32,654 nt of DNA from an uncultured Acetatifactor sp. (GTDB lineage Bacteria; Bacillota; Clostridia; Lachnospirales; Lachnospiraceae), in NCBI GenBank assembly GCA_947625255.1, contig CANQNT010000041.1:1-32654 (forward strand). The letters are read 5' to 3'. The notes under the pieces are model-generated. The model was given only the letters and a program-made list of their open reading frames with translations. It did no database searches and was not told where the DNA came from. Positions within the stretch are counted from its first letter, which is position 1, and each line of letters opens with the position of its first letter. A program made the position numbers and the translations under genes. This document shows, in pieces, positions 17,265 to 25,864 of this stretch.

Positions 17265-18191
17265 ATGATCAACAGACTCATTCAAAGAATTCAGCAGACC
17301 AACGCTCCCATCGTTGTTGGCCTGGATCCCATGCTTAAGTACATTCCCCAACACATTCAAAAAGCGGCCATGTCCGCCTTTGGCGAAACCCTGGAGGGGG
17401 CTGCGGAGGCCATTTGGCAATATAATAAGGGGATTGTGGATGCGATTTGTGATCTGGTTCCGGCAGTGAAGCCACAGATCGCAATGTATGAGCAGTTCGG
17501 CGTTCCCGGCCTTGCAGCGTTCCGCAGGACGGTGGAATATTGTAAGTCCAGGGGGCTGATCGTCATCGGTGATGTGAAACGCGGTGACATAGGTTCCACT
17601 TCGGAAGCTTACGCGGTAGGCCATCTGGGCAAGGCGGCGGTAGGGAGCAAGGAATACTATGGATTTGACGAGGACTTTGCCACAGTGAACCCTTACTTGG
17701 GATCGGATGGGGTCAGGCCATTCCTTAAAGTTTGTAAGGAAGAAAAAAAGGGAATTTTTGTCCTGGTAAAGACTTCGAATCCCAGCAGCGGAGAATTTCA
17801 GGATTGCCTCGTGTTAGGCAAGCCTTTGTATGAACTGGTCGGTGAAAAGGTGGCCCAATGGGGCGAGGAATGTATGGGTGAGGGATATAGCTATGTGGGC
17901 GCCGTGGTAGGCGCGACCTATCCGGAGGTGGGCAGGATCATGCGTAAGGTGATGCCCAAGACCTATATTCTGGTACCCGGGTACGGGGCCCAGGGAGGAA
18001 AGGGAGCCGATCTGGTCCACTACTTTAATGATGACGGCCTGGGAGCCATTGTAAATTCTTCCCGGGGCATTATCGCGGCCTACCAGCAGGAAAAATACGC
18101 GGGTTTCGGAGAATATGGTTATGCGGATGCTTCCCGTGCCGCGGTGCTGGATATGAAAGAAGACATCGCTCAGGCCCTGAACAGCCGGTAA
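17265..18191 (+). CDS. pyrF: orotidine 5'-phosphate decarboxylase (type 2)
   Basis: Catalyses the last step of UMP synthesis, decarboxylating OMP. The 308 residues fit the longer type 2 PyrF subfamily. Visible motifs are NAPIVVGLDPMLKYIPQH at the N-terminus, the catalytic GDVKRGDIGSTSEAYA (Asp103, Lys105, Asp108), FDEDFATVNPYLGSDGVRPF, VLVKTSNPSSGEFQD and the phosphate-binding LVPGYGAQGGKG and NSSRGII. AGGAG lies 12 nt before the ATG, a somewhat long spacing. It starts the pyrF-pyrE unit under a near-consensus promoter; pyrE follows after 12 nt. Confidence 0.96.
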   Translation: MINRLIQRIQQTNAPIVVGLDPMLKYIPQHIQKAAMSAFGETLEGAAEAIWQYNKGIVDAICDLVPAVKPQIAMYEQFGVPGLAAFRRTVEYCKSRGLIVIGDVKRGDIGSTSEAYAVGHLGKAAVGSKEYYGFDEDFATVNPYLGSDGVRPFLKVCKEEKKGIFVLVKTSNPSSGEFQDCLVLGKPLYELVGEKVAQWGEECMGEGYSYVGAVVGATYPEVGRIMRKVMPKTYILVPGYGAQGGKGADLVHYFNDDGLGAIVNSSRGIIAAYQQEKYAGFGEYGYADASRAAVLDMKEDIAQALNSR

Positions 18192-18203
18192 AAGGAGGGC
18201 TCT

Positions 18204-18878
18204 ATGGAGAGCTATAAAAAAGAGTTTATAGAATTCATGGTGGACAGTCAGGTGTTGAAGTTTGGACAGTTCACGCTGAAGAGCGGGAGAAAGTCTCCCT
18301 TTTTTATGAATGCCGGGGGGTATGTGACCGGGGCACAGCTGAAAAAGCTGGGTGAATATTACGCAAAGGCAATTCATGACAGCTTCGGAGATGATTTTGA
18401 CGTGTTGTTTGGACCGGCCTACAAGGGAATCCCGCTTAGTGTGGCTGCCGCCATCGCTTACAGTGAGTTATACGGTAAGGAGGTCCGCTATTGCTCTAAC
18501 CGCAAGGAGGTCAAGGACCATGGCGATGTAGGGATCTTGTTGGGCAGCAAGCTCAAGGACGGAGACCGGGTGGTAATAATCGAGGATGTGACCACTTCCG
18601 GAAAGTCCATTGAGGAGACCTATCCCATCATCATGCAGCAGGCCAGGGTGGAGATCAAGGGTCTGATCGTTTCTTTAAACCGCATGGAAAAAGGTCTTGG
18701 GGGTGAAAAGGACGCTTTGTCGGAAATTCGGGAGAAATATGGAATCAGGACGAGTGCCATCGTGACCATGGCGGACGTGACGGAGTATCTGTACAATAAG
18801 CCCTGTCGGGGACAGATTTATATTGATGATAAGCTAAAGGCTGCATTGGACGAATATTATGCAATTTATGGCGCATAG
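18204..18878 (+). CDS. pyrE: orotate phosphoribosyltransferase
   Basis: Transfers phosphoribose from PRPP to orotate to give OMP, the substrate of the neighbouring PyrF. The 224 residues show FGQFTLKSGRKSPFFMN at 20-36, the FGPAYKGIPLSVAAAIA segment at 69-85, YCSNRKEVKDHGD, and the PRPP-binding signature VVIIEDVTTSGKS at 123-135. AAGGAGG is 5 nt before the ATG. It is co-transcribed with pyrF and probably with the small membrane protein downstream. Confidence 0.96.
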   Translation: MESYKKEFIEFMVDSQVLKFGQFTLKSGRKSPFFMNAGGYVTGAQLKKLGEYYAKAIHDSFGDDFDVLFGPAYKGIPLSVAAAIAYSELYGKEVRYCSNRKEVKDHGDVGILLGSKLKDGDRVVIIEDVTTSGKSIEETYPIIMQQARVEIKGLIVSLNRMEKGLGGEKDALSEIREKYGIRTSAIVTMADVTEYLYNKPCRGQIYIDDKLKAALDEYYAIYGA

Positions 18879-18903
18879 TAATGCTATATCCGGAGGTAGA
18901 GAA

Positions 18904-19056
18904 ATGGAAGAAAAGGTATATAAGATCATGAACGGTGCGGGAGCGCTGAATATTGTTATGGGTGTGGTCGCCCTGGTGACGGGTGTTACCTGCGGCATCC
19001 TTCTGATTGTAGGAGGATCAAGGCTGTTATCGGGCAAATCAAAGCTCACGTTTTAA
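18904..19056 (+). CDS. small single-pass membrane protein (50 aa)
   Basis: A 50-residue protein, MEEKVYKIMNGAGALN followed by one hydrophobic segment (about 15-42, VMGVVALVTGVTCGILLIVGG) and a short basic tail SRLLSGKSKLTF. GGAGG sits 7 nt before the ATG at 18904. The frame is open further upstream into pyrE, but the start at 18904 is clearly better. I recall near-identical small proteins after pyrE in other Lachnospiraceae, so it is likely a real conserved gene of unknown role. It lies 25 nt after pyrE. Confidence 0.75.
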   Translation: MEEKVYKIMNGAGALNIVMGVVALVTGVTCGILLIVGGSRLLSGKSKLTF

Positions 19057-19078
19057 ACGCAGCATCCGGAATAAGGAA

Positions 19079-19118
19079 TTAAGGCCGCCAGACTTTATAT
19101 GAAAGTCGGGCGGCTTAA
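19079..19118 (+). terminator. long hairpin after the pyrE unit, possible terminator
   Basis: Nested inverted repeats give one long stem: TTAA, GCCGCC and GACTTT pair with AAAGTC, GGCGGC and TTAA around a 5-nt loop, with single-base bulges. The T-rich tail is poor (GGTGTTT), so termination would be partial. It lies 22 nt after the small membrane protein. Confidence 0.55.
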
Positions 19119-19144
19119 GGTGTTTAGAAAGGGAAACGCTGAGG

Positions 19145-19459
19145 ATGGCACAGAAAAAAGGATATATTTTCACGGATAAGAGGCATTCCGACAAGGCGAT
19201 TATGGCGACGATCCTGGGAACCATCAGCCTGGTTTCCTTGTGTGTGGTAGTTTTCTTGTCTTATAAAAAAGGAGGGGACGTGCCTGCCGGATATGGTATG
19301 ACGGGTCTGCTGGCGATTCTCTTTTCCTTGATCGGTCTGCTTCTTGGACTGGTTACCGTGCGGGAAAAGGAGAACTATCGGCTTTTTCCCTGCCTTGGGC
19401 TCGTGCTGAATCTGCTTTCCCTGGCGGGAGGCGGTTTCCTGCTTTACCTGGGGATGTGA
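19145..19459 (+). CDS. DUF6142-like membrane protein
   Basis: A 104-residue protein with three hydrophobic segments (about 20-40, 51-71 and 82-102) and a basic N-terminus KKGYIFTDKRHSDKAIMATILG. The pattern of a GYGMTGLLAILFSLIGLLLGL segment followed by RLFPCLGLVLNLLSLAGGGFLLYLGM fits DUF6142 as I remember it, a small integral membrane family of Clostridia. The role is unknown. Its stop overlaps the GTG start of the next gene by 4 bases (GTGA), so the two are translationally coupled; they probably work together or at least share expression. Confidence 0.7.
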   Translation: MAQKKGYIFTDKRHSDKAIMATILGTISLVSLCVVVFLSYKKGGDVPAGYGMTGLLAILFSLIGLLLGLVTVREKENYRLFPCLGLVLNLLSLAGGGFLLYLGM

Positions 19460-20601
19460 CTGTGGGGTCAAACCTGGCGGGGCCTGGAATTGAGAGCAAG
19501 GAGGAGAATGGAGGAGTGGAAGAAGCTTTGGAAATGACGGATCTGATGAAAGAGCGGTATGAGCTGACCCTGGAGAGGATTCGCGAGGTGGAAAACGAGT
19601 CTTTAAGAGATTCAGCCCTGACGGATTATTTTCAGACGGCGGCACGGTTCCTGCTGCAGGTGGAGGCGCTTCGGGTCTTTAGCGAGGAGGAGCTGCGGAA
19701 AGGGCGCTCCTTTAGAGAGATGGTCCGGCGGTATGGTGTTTTGTTCCGGGATTTATTGCCGGGCGCTTATGAAGAAAGCTATGTGAATCCCGTCTATGCG
19801 TCCGCGCGTCTGGGCGACGGCTTTGGGAAAATACTTTCCTTTTTGTTTTATGAGATGAAGAGTCTTGCCTACTTTGCTTACGAGAATAAGTGGCAGGATA
19901 TGCTGATCCGTATGGAACTGTTTCTGCAGATTCACGCGGCTTTTTCCTGCGAGGAAAAGGAAACCGGCGGACTTCCCGCATATGAGACTGTCCGGGAGAT
20001 CATCTATTGGTTTGTGATGGATTATGCGGAAACGGCAGCGGAAAAGCATATTGCGGATTTGGTGAAATGCGCGGACCAGGGCAGCGTGATGGAGATTTTC
20101 TATGAGCTGGGCCTGGAGGATACCGCGGAGGAACTGGGCAGGAAGCTGCAGGTGGCGGGTGTGCGTGCCATGCCGGTGTTGGTGAATTTCAGCATTCTCA
20201 ACGCAAAATGGCTTTGGGAGGATAACTGGGATGAGGAAGAGGGTCTGAGTCAATGTGTCTATGATCACAGAGAGGACATGGCGCTGTTTTTAGACAAGGG
20301 TTATGTGAACAGGCAGTTGGAAGTATTGCGATCCGTTCTGGAGCGGAATAAAGGGAATATCGGCGATGTGGAAGGCGTGGTCGTGCTGCGTAGGCGCCTG
20401 GAAGAGGGCCGGATCATCGGAGAGCGGAATGTGCTGCATTTGGGCGAGGGCCAGCGCCAGCTTCGTGAAAAGTATTGCTCTAAAATCAGAGCGCTCCAGA
20501 AGACTTATTTAAAGGAAGGGAAAGTCTGGAGAGTATGGGCGGAAAAGACCGATCAGGGCTGGAACCGTATCGATTGGGAAATCCCGCGGGGAGCTTTTTG
20601 A
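19456..20601 (+). CDS. M29-aminopeptidase-like protein, apparently lacking its catalytic part
   Basis: A 381-residue protein. Residues about 28-210 (ERYELTLERIREV, YVNPVYASARLGDGFGKILSFLFYEMKSLAYFAYENK, IIYWFVMDYAET) resemble, from memory, the N-terminal helical domain of large clostridial proteins annotated as leucyl aminopeptidase/aminopeptidase T (family M29, around 650-700 residues). Residues about 268-300 (YDHREDMALFLDKGYVNRQLEVLRSVLERN) match a later part of those proteins. The intervening piece is shortened, and the C-terminal half with the metal ligands is missing. The last 40 residues look unlike the family, as after a frameshift. So this is either a truncated, inactive remnant or a shortened derivative with a new role. 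The GTG start overlaps the DUF6142 stop; in-frame GTG 19516 and ATG 19534 are alternatives. Confidence 0.6.
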   Translation: MTVGSNLAGPGIESKEENGGVEEALEMTDLMKERYELTLERIREVENESLRDSALTDYFQTAARFLLQVEALRVFSEEELRKGRSFREMVRRYGVLFRDLLPGAYEESYVNPVYASARLGDGFGKILSFLFYEMKSLAYFAYENKWQDMLIRMELFLQIHAAFSCEEKETGGLPAYETVREIIYWFVMDYAETAAEKHIADLVKCADQGSVMEIFYELGLEDTAEELGRKLQVAGVRAMPVLVNFSILNAKWLWEDNWDEEEGLSQCVYDHREDMALFLDKGYVNRQLEVLRSVLERNKGNIGDVEGVVVLRRRLEEGRIIGERNVLHLGEGQRQLREKYCSKIRALQKTYLKEGKVWRVWAEKTDQGWNRIDWEIPRGAF

Positions 20602-20672
20602 GGTTGTTTCCTCCTGGCGGGGACTTAAACGGCAGGAAAGGGTTTCGGAACATGAGGAGCGCAAAAAAAGGG

Positions 20673-20701
20673 TTGCATGATTGCGACAAGTTTAGTAAAC
20701 T
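20673..20701 (+). promoter_or_regulatory. purE promoter with overlapping palindrome
   Basis: TTGCAT and TAAACT are separated by 17 bases. AGTTTA and TAAACT form a 6-bp inverted repeat around a single base (20689-20701), covering the -10 box. This could be an operator. No purine riboswitch or PRPP-type leader fits in the short 5' region. Confidence 0.55.
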
Positions 20702-20725
20702 AGAAAAGTAAGAAGGGAGAGACCA

Positions 20726-21244
20726 ATGGCAAAGGTTGGCATTGTAATGGGCAGTGATTCCGATATGCCCATCATGGCGAAAGCGGCTGATATTCTGGAG
20801 GAGTTAGGGATTTCTTATGAGATGAGGATCATCAGCGCTCATAGGGAACCGGAAGTTTTTTTTGAATATGCGAGGAATGCGGAGGAAAAGGGCTTTAAGG
20901 TGATCATCGCGGGCGCGGGAATGGCAGCGCATCTGCCGGGAATGTGCGCGGCGATTTTTCCGATGCCCGTAATCGGAATTCCGATGCACACCACTTCCCT
21001 GGGAGGACGGGATTCCCTCTATTCGATCGTGCAGATGCCTTCCGGGATTCCGGTGGCGACGGTGGCAATCAATGGAGGCGCCAACGCGGGTTTACTGGCT
21101 GCGAAGATTTTGGCGACATCGGATCCGGAGCTGTTGGAGAAGCTGAAAGCGTATAGTCGGAAACTGAAAGATCAGGTGGAGCGGAAAGATGCCAGACTGC
21201 AGGAGATCGGGTATCAGGCCTATGCCGGCGGCATGAAAAAGTAA
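20726..21244 (+). CDS. purE: N5-carboxyaminoimidazole ribonucleotide mutase
   Basis: Converts N5-CAIR to CAIR in purine synthesis (class I PurE). The 172 residues carry the signature GIVMGSDSDMPIMAKA at 5-20, the SAHREPE motif with the catalytic His, IIAGAGMAAHLPGM, and the TTSLGGRDSLYSIVQMPSGIPVATVAINGGANAGLLA loop. No PurK domain or gene is beside it. GGGAG is 7 nt before the ATG. It is first in the purE-purM-purN-purD run with its own candidate promoter. Confidence 0.97.
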   Translation: MAKVGIVMGSDSDMPIMAKAADILEELGISYEMRIISAHREPEVFFEYARNAEEKGFKVIIAGAGMAAHLPGMCAAIFPMPVIGIPMHTTSLGGRDSLYSIVQMPSGIPVATVAINGGANAGLLAAKILATSDPELLEKLKAYSRKLKDQVERKDARLQEIGYQAYAGGMKK

Positions 21245-21321
21245 CTTCCTTACATAGCGAAGGTTAGAAGCGTCATCAATGAAACAGACTAGAGGAACTC
21301 GTTGAGAGGAGAATAGAAGGC

Positions 21322-22347
21322 ATGGATTACAAGAACGCGGGCGTGGATATTGAAGCCGGTTATAAAGCGGTAGAATTAATGAAGAAGTATGTGAAGACCA
21401 CCATGAGACCGGAGGTGCTGGGCGGCCTGGGCGGTTTCTCGGGGGCCTTTTCCCTGGAGGCCATCCGGAAGATGGAGAAGCCGGTACTTTTGTCAGGAAC
21501 GGACGGTGTGGGAACGAAGCTGAAGCTGGCGTTCCTGATGGACAAGCACAATACGGTGGGAATCGACTGTGTGGCCATGTGCGTGAATGATGTGGCCTGT
21601 GCGGGCGGAGAGCCCCTGTTTTTCCTGGATTATATCGCCTGCGGCAAGAACTATCCCGAACGGATTGCTTCCATTGTGGAGGGCGTGGCCGACGGCTGCG
21701 TGCAGGCGGGCGCCGCTTTGATCGGCGGTGAGACCGCGGAGATGCCGGGCTTTTATCCGGAGGATGAATACGATCTGGCAGGTTTCGCCGTGGGCGTGGT
21801 AGATGAAAAGGATATGATCACCGGAGAAAGAATCGTGGCCGGGGATCTGCTGGTGGGAATCGCCTCTTCCGGCGTGCATTCCAACGGATTTTCCCTGGTG
21901 CGCAAGGTGTTTGAAATGACCAGGGAGAGCCTGGATACGTATTATGAGGAATTAGGAACGACTCTGGGAGAGGCTCTTTTGGCCCCCACCAGGATTTATG
22001 TAAAGGCTCTGGGCAGTGTGCGGGACGCGGGCGTGGAGATCAAAGGCTGCAGCCATATCACGGGCGGCGGTTTCTATGAGAATATTCCGAGAATGCTGCC
22101 GGAGGGAATCTGTGCCGTGGTGAAAAAAAACAGTTATCCGGTGCCGCCGATTTTCAGATTGTTGCAGAAGAAAGGTGACATTGAGGAAAAAATGATGTAT
22201 AATACTTATAATATGGGTCTGGGCATGGTTCTGGCGGTGCGTCCCGAGGATGCGCACAAGGCTGTGGCCGCCATTGAGGCCGCCGGTGAAAGGGCTTATA
22301 TCGTGGGCTGTTGTGAGCCGGGTGAAAAGGGAGTCAAGGTATGCTGA
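21322..22347 (+). CDS. purM: phosphoribosylformylglycinamidine cyclo-ligase (AIR synthetase)
   Basis: ATP-dependent ring closure of FGAM to AIR. The 341 residues contain the Gly-rich N-terminal [50 protein letters not shown] (nucleotide-binding and dimer strand), [40 protein letters not shown] and [16 protein letters not shown]. Length is normal. It follows purE after 77 nt, and its last codons overlap the start of purN by 7 bases. Confidence 0.97.
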   Translation: MDYKNAGVDIEAGYKAVELMKKYVKTTMRPEVLGGLGGFSGAFSLEAIRKMEKPVLLSGTDGVGTKLKLAFLMDKHNTVGIDCVAMCVNDVACAGGEPLFFLDYIACGKNYPERIASIVEGVADGCVQAGAALIGGETAEMPGFYPEDEYDLAGFAVGVVDEKDMITGERIVAGDLLVGIASSGVHSNGFSLVRKVFEMTRESLDTYYEELGTTLGEALLAPTRIYVKALGSVRDAGVEIKGCSHITGGGFYENIPRMLPEGICAVVKKNSYPVPPIFRLLQKKGDIEEKMMYNTYNMGLGMVLAVRPEDAHKAVAAIEAAGERAYIVGCCEPGEKGVKVC

Positions 22348-22970
22348 ATATAGTGGTGCTGGTATCCGGGGGCGGGACGAATCTGCAGGCCATCATTGAC
22401 GCGATTGCGGCCGGAACGGTGACGAACACGAGAATTGCAGCCGTCATCAGCAATAATAAGGCGGTGAAGAGTTTGGAACGGGCAAGAAATGCAGGAATTC
22501 CTGCAATTTGCGTCTCCCCTAAGGATTTTGAGGACAGAGAGGCCTTTCATCAGGCCTTGCTCACCGCTGTGGATCAGTATGAACCGGATTTGGTGGTGTT
22601 GGCGGGCTTTCTGGTGAAGATTCCGGAGGAGATGGTGCATCGTTACAGCAACCGGATCGTGAATATTCATCCTTCCCTGATCCCGTCTTTTTGCGGTGTG
22701 GGTTATTATGGCCTGCGGGTGCATGAAAAGGTTTTGGAGCGCGGCGTCAAGGTTACGGGAGCCACGGTGCATTTTGTGAACGAGGGGATGGACGAGGGGC
22801 CTATTATCGCCCAGAAAGCCGTTGTGGTGGAGGATGGAGATACGCCGGAGATCTTGCAGAGAAGAGTCATGGAGCAGGCGGAATGGCTTCTGTTGCCCGC
22901 CGCCATAGATGATATTGCCAATGGGCGGTTGCGCGTGGCGGACGGCAAGGTGTTCAGAAAGGAAGGCTGA
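22341..22970 (+). CDS. purN: phosphoribosylglycinamide formyltransferase
   Basis: Transfers a formyl group from 10-formyl-tetrahydrofolate to GAR. The 209 residues show the N-terminal [16 protein letters not shown] at 8-23, the catalytic [10 protein letters not shown] (Asn108, His110), [24 protein letters not shown] with Asp151, and the usual C-terminal segment [14 protein letters not shown]. The start lies inside the end of purM (7-base overlap), so it is translationally coupled. purD begins 7 nt after its stop. Confidence 0.97.
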   Translation: MLNIVVLVSGGGTNLQAIIDAIAAGTVTNTRIAAVISNNKAVKSLERARNAGIPAICVSPKDFEDREAFHQALLTAVDQYEPDLVVLAGFLVKIPEEMVHRYSNRIVNIHPSLIPSFCGVGYYGLRVHEKVLERGVKVTGATVHFVNEGMDEGPIIAQKAVVVEDGDTPEILQRRVMEQAEWLLLPAAIDDIANGRLRVADGKVFRKEG

Positions 22971-22977
22971 TAAGAGC

Positions 22978-24249
22978 ATGAAAGTATTGATCGTGGGAAG
23001 CGGCGGCAGAGAGCACGCCATAGCTTTCAGTGTCGCGAAAAGTCCCAGGGTGGACAAGATTTATTGTGCGCCCGGGAACGGGGGAATCGGACAGATCGCG
23101 GAATGCGTGCCCATAGGGGCGATGGAGTTTGACAAGATTGCGGCCTTTGCCAGGGAAAAGAAGATTGACCTTACTATTGTTGGTATGGATGATCCCCTGG
23201 TAGGCGGTTTGGTGGATGTGTTGGAGGCGGAAGGCCTGAGGGCTTTCGGACCTCGAAAGAATGCGGCGATTTTGGAAGGCAGCAAGGCCTTTTCCAAGGA
23301 TTTGATGAAAAAATATCATATTCCCACGGCGGATTATGAGAATTTTGACAATGCCGAAGACGCGCTGCGGTATCTGGAGACGGCGAAGTTCCCCATTGTG
23401 CTGAAAGCGGACGGTCTGGCTCTGGGCAAGGGCGTATTGATCTGCAATAGCCTGGAGGAAGCCCGGGATGGCGTGCGCTCCATTATGATGGATAAGAAAT
23501 TTGGCAGTGCGGGCAACCGCATGGTGATAGAGGAATTTTTGACGGGAAGGGAAGTCAGCGTGCTTTCCTTTGTGGACGGAAAAACGATTCGCATTATGAC
23601 ATCCGCCCAGGACCATAAGCGCGCCCTGGACGGCGATCAGGGTCTGAATACGGGCGGCATGGGAACCTTTTCTCCCAGTCCGTTCTATACGCCGGAAGTG
23701 GATGCCTTTTGTCAGAAATATATTTATCAGCCTACGGTGGACGCCATGGCCGCCGAAGGGAGAACCTTCAAAGGAGTGATCTTTTTCGGCCTGATTCTGA
23801 CACCGGACGGGCCCAGGGTGCTGGAATATAACGCCAGGTTTGGAGATCCGGAAGCCCAGGTGGTGCTGCCCCGGATGAAGAACGACCTCATCGACGTGTG
23901 CGAGGCCTGTATTGACGGCACTTTGGATCAGGTCAGTCTGGAGTTTGAGAATAACGCCGCGGTCTGCGTGGTGTTGGCTAGTGCCGGATATCCTGTTTCT
24001 TATGAGAAAGGGTTCCTGATCAAAGGGCTGGAGAGGTTTGACCATGCGGACGGTTATTATTGTTTCCATGCGGGAACAAAGCGTACGGAAGAAGGGATTG
24101 TGACCAATGGCGGAAGAGTGCTGGGCATTACGGCCAAGGGCCGTGATCTGAAAGAAGCCAGGGCAAATGCTTATCAGGCGACAGAATGGGTGAGTTTCCC
24201 CAATCAATATATGCGTCACGATATCGGAAAGGCGATTGACGAGGCGTGA
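22978..24249 (+). CDS. purD: phosphoribosylamine-glycine ligase (GAR synthetase)
   Basis: An ATP-grasp enzyme joining phosphoribosylamine and glycine to form GAR, the substrate of PurN. The 423 residues begin MKVLIVGSGGREHAIAFSVAKS, followed by PGNGGIGQIAECV, GMDDPLVGGLVD, the ATP-grasp strands PIVLKADGLALGKGVLIC and VIEEFLTGREVSVLSFVDGKT, DHKRALDGDQGLNTGGMGTFSP and VLEYNARFGDPEAQVVLPRM. The ATG at 22978 gives the family N-terminus; an upstream in-frame ATG at 22909 lies inside purN and is not used. It is last in the pur run. purC, purF, purL and purH are not in this window. Confidence 0.97.
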   Translation: MKVLIVGSGGREHAIAFSVAKSPRVDKIYCAPGNGGIGQIAECVPIGAMEFDKIAAFAREKKIDLTIVGMDDPLVGGLVDVLEAEGLRAFGPRKNAAILEGSKAFSKDLMKKYHIPTADYENFDNAEDALRYLETAKFPIVLKADGLALGKGVLICNSLEEARDGVRSIMMDKKFGSAGNRMVIEEFLTGREVSVLSFVDGKTIRIMTSAQDHKRALDGDQGLNTGGMGTFSPSPFYTPEVDAFCQKYIYQPTVDAMAAEGRTFKGVIFFGLILTPDGPRVLEYNARFGDPEAQVVLPRMKNDLIDVCEACIDGTLDQVSLEFENNAAVCVVLASAGYPVSYEKGFLIKGLERFDHADGYYCFHAGTKRTEEGIVTNGGRVLGITAKGRDLKEARANAYQATEWVSFPNQYMRHDIGKAIDEA

Positions 24250-24307
24250 CCGTGACGGAATAACAAAAGGATGATAGCAACCGGATAGGAAACAGGAGGA
24301 ACAGAAG

Positions 24308-25846
24308 ATGAGAGCAAATGGGGCCCGAAGGGAGAAATTACTTTGGACGGGAATGTTGACATTAGTGCTGGCCGTGCTGTTAGGGATTATGGTAAATGTG
24401 TTTTCCACCGTCAGCTACGCGGCGACCGGAAGGATCACGGCAAGGTCTGTAAACATCCGTAAAGAGCCCAGTACCAACAGTGAAGTGGTCGGAAGCACGG
24501 CGGCAGGAAACACGGTGACGGTCAACAGCCAGGTGGTAGGAAGCGACAACATGACATGGTATCAGGTCGTGGTGGATGCCAATACAGTGGGATATATTCG
24601 TGAAGATTTGATCAGTGTGTCGGGAACGGTTCCCAATGAGGGAGGCGGTTCCGCTCCTGAGACTACTTTGCCGGAGATCAATCCTTCCGTTCCGGTTACG
24701 GATGTACAGCCGTTAAGTGCCAATGTTACGGGCAGCGAGGCCGTCCGGGTGAGAACGGACGCGGTGGAAGCGGCGGACAATATTATCACTCAGCTTTCCA
24801 GCGGGACGGAAGTAACGGTAGATGGTTATGCTACCGGAACGGACGGGGAGATCTGGTACAGAGTCGCTTTTTTCCAGGATGAAGTGGTGGTAAAGGGCTT
24901 TGTAAGAAATGATTACATTACCCTGAACGGAAGTCTGACACCCGCAGATGATTCTACGCCCGGCACTCCCTCCAATTCCTCAGACGATGGCAATCAGAGT
25001 ACCGGCGTAAAGGATTTTGATACGTCTTATGCCCCGGATGATACCGGAACGAATGTCTGGTGGCTGCTTGTCCGCGCGGACGGTGAGAATTATCAGAAGG
25101 GAAAATACAAGATTGAAGATCTTTTGAGCAGGGATGCCGTGATCGCGGAGGAATATCCGTCTTTGAACAGCGCCGTAAAGAACCAGAAAATCGTGATCAT
25201 CGTTCTGGCGATCTTGCTGGTACTTGCCGTGATTGCCGCCACCTTGTTCTTCTTCCGTATGAAGGATGTTGCTGACGAGGCTTACTTTTCAGCGGTGGAG
25301 AAGAAGACGATGCAGGAGAGAAGCGCGGCCAGAAGCGAACGGGGCAGGACCGCCCAGGCTGCGCCCAAGAGAACGACGCAGACGGCGGGAAGTATTGGAA
25401 AGAGTGTAAAGCCGGGAACGGCTGCAAGGCCTCAGAGCGGGGTTGGACAGCGTCCCACCGTTGCGGTGAAGCCGACCCAGGCGGGAAACGGCCAGTCCAA
25501 GCCTGTCGGTCAGGCGGGCCAACCCAGACAAGCGGCTCCTGCCAGACCTGCCGCGCCAAATGGTCAGGTAAAGCAGACGGCGACACCTCAGAATGCTCAG
25601 GCAAGAGCGGTCAGACCCGCCGCCGGCCAGGCGGCTCCGGCCAGACAAGGAACGGTTTCCGGTCAAACCCGATCCGCTGCTTCGGCAAAGGAGGGCGCGC
25701 AGCCTCAGTCCAAGCCTCAGCAGAAACCCGTTCAGAGTGCGGCCAAGCCTGCACAGCAGAATGAGAACTGGAAAGCCAAGAATTTCGCGGAGGATGATGA
25801 CGAGTTCAATTTCGAGTTCCTGCATTGGGACGGCGATGAGAAGTAA
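24308..25846 (+). CDS. membrane-anchored protein with two bacterial SH3 domains and a disordered tail
   Basis: A 512-residue protein. An N-terminal hydrophobic segment at about 11-33 looks like a signal peptide or anchor. Two bacterial SH3 domains follow, at about 40-105 (GRITARSVNIRKEPSTNSEVVG, TWYQVVVDANTVGYIRED) and 135-206 (VRVRTDAVEAADNIITQLSSG, WYRVAF, KGFVRNDYITL), which usually bind cell-wall peptides. A second transmembrane segment lies at about 294-316 (KIVIIVLAILLVLAVIAATLFFF), then a basic Ala/Gln/Pro/Lys-rich disordered tail of about 180 residues and an acidic end, EDDDEFNFEFLHWDGDEK. The SH3 part is probably outside the cell and the tail inside. The role is unknown; it could link wall state to cytoplasmic partners. 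AGGAGG precedes the ATG by 8 nt. It follows purD after 58 nt and ends at a strong terminator. Confidence 0.88.
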   Translation: MRANGARREKLLWTGMLTLVLAVLLGIMVNVFSTVSYAATGRITARSVNIRKEPSTNSEVVGSTAAGNTVTVNSQVVGSDNMTWYQVVVDANTVGYIREDLISVSGTVPNEGGGSAPETTLPEINPSVPVTDVQPLSANVTGSEAVRVRTDAVEAADNIITQLSSGTEVTVDGYATGTDGEIWYRVAFFQDEVVVKGFVRNDYITLNGSLTPADDSTPGTPSNSSDDGNQSTGVKDFDTSYAPDDTGTNVWWLLVRADGENYQKGKYKIEDLLSRDAVIAEEYPSLNSAVKNQKIVIIVLAILLVLAVIAATLFFFRMKDVADEAYFSAVEKKTMQERSAARSERGRTAQAAPKRTTQTAGSIGKSVKPGTAARPQSGVGQRPTVAVKPTQAGNGQSKPVGQAGQPRQAAPARPAAPNGQVKQTATPQNAQARAVRPAAGQAAPARQGTVSGQTRSAASAKEGAQPQSKPQQKPVQSAAKPAQQNENWKAKNFAEDDDEFNFEFLHWDGDEK

Positions 25847-25864
25847 TCAGCTTTGTGATACGGG

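Noticed and set aside
20602..20725. Purine or PRPP riboswitch upstream of purE
   Set aside because: The interval is short, no conserved aptamer core was found, and no terminator/antiterminator pair precedes purE.
22954..24408. A 484-codon antisense frame opposite purD
   Set aside because: Shadow of the strongly biased purD coding sequence; no family resemblance. The same applies to the 415-codon antisense frame opposite clpC (27519-28766).
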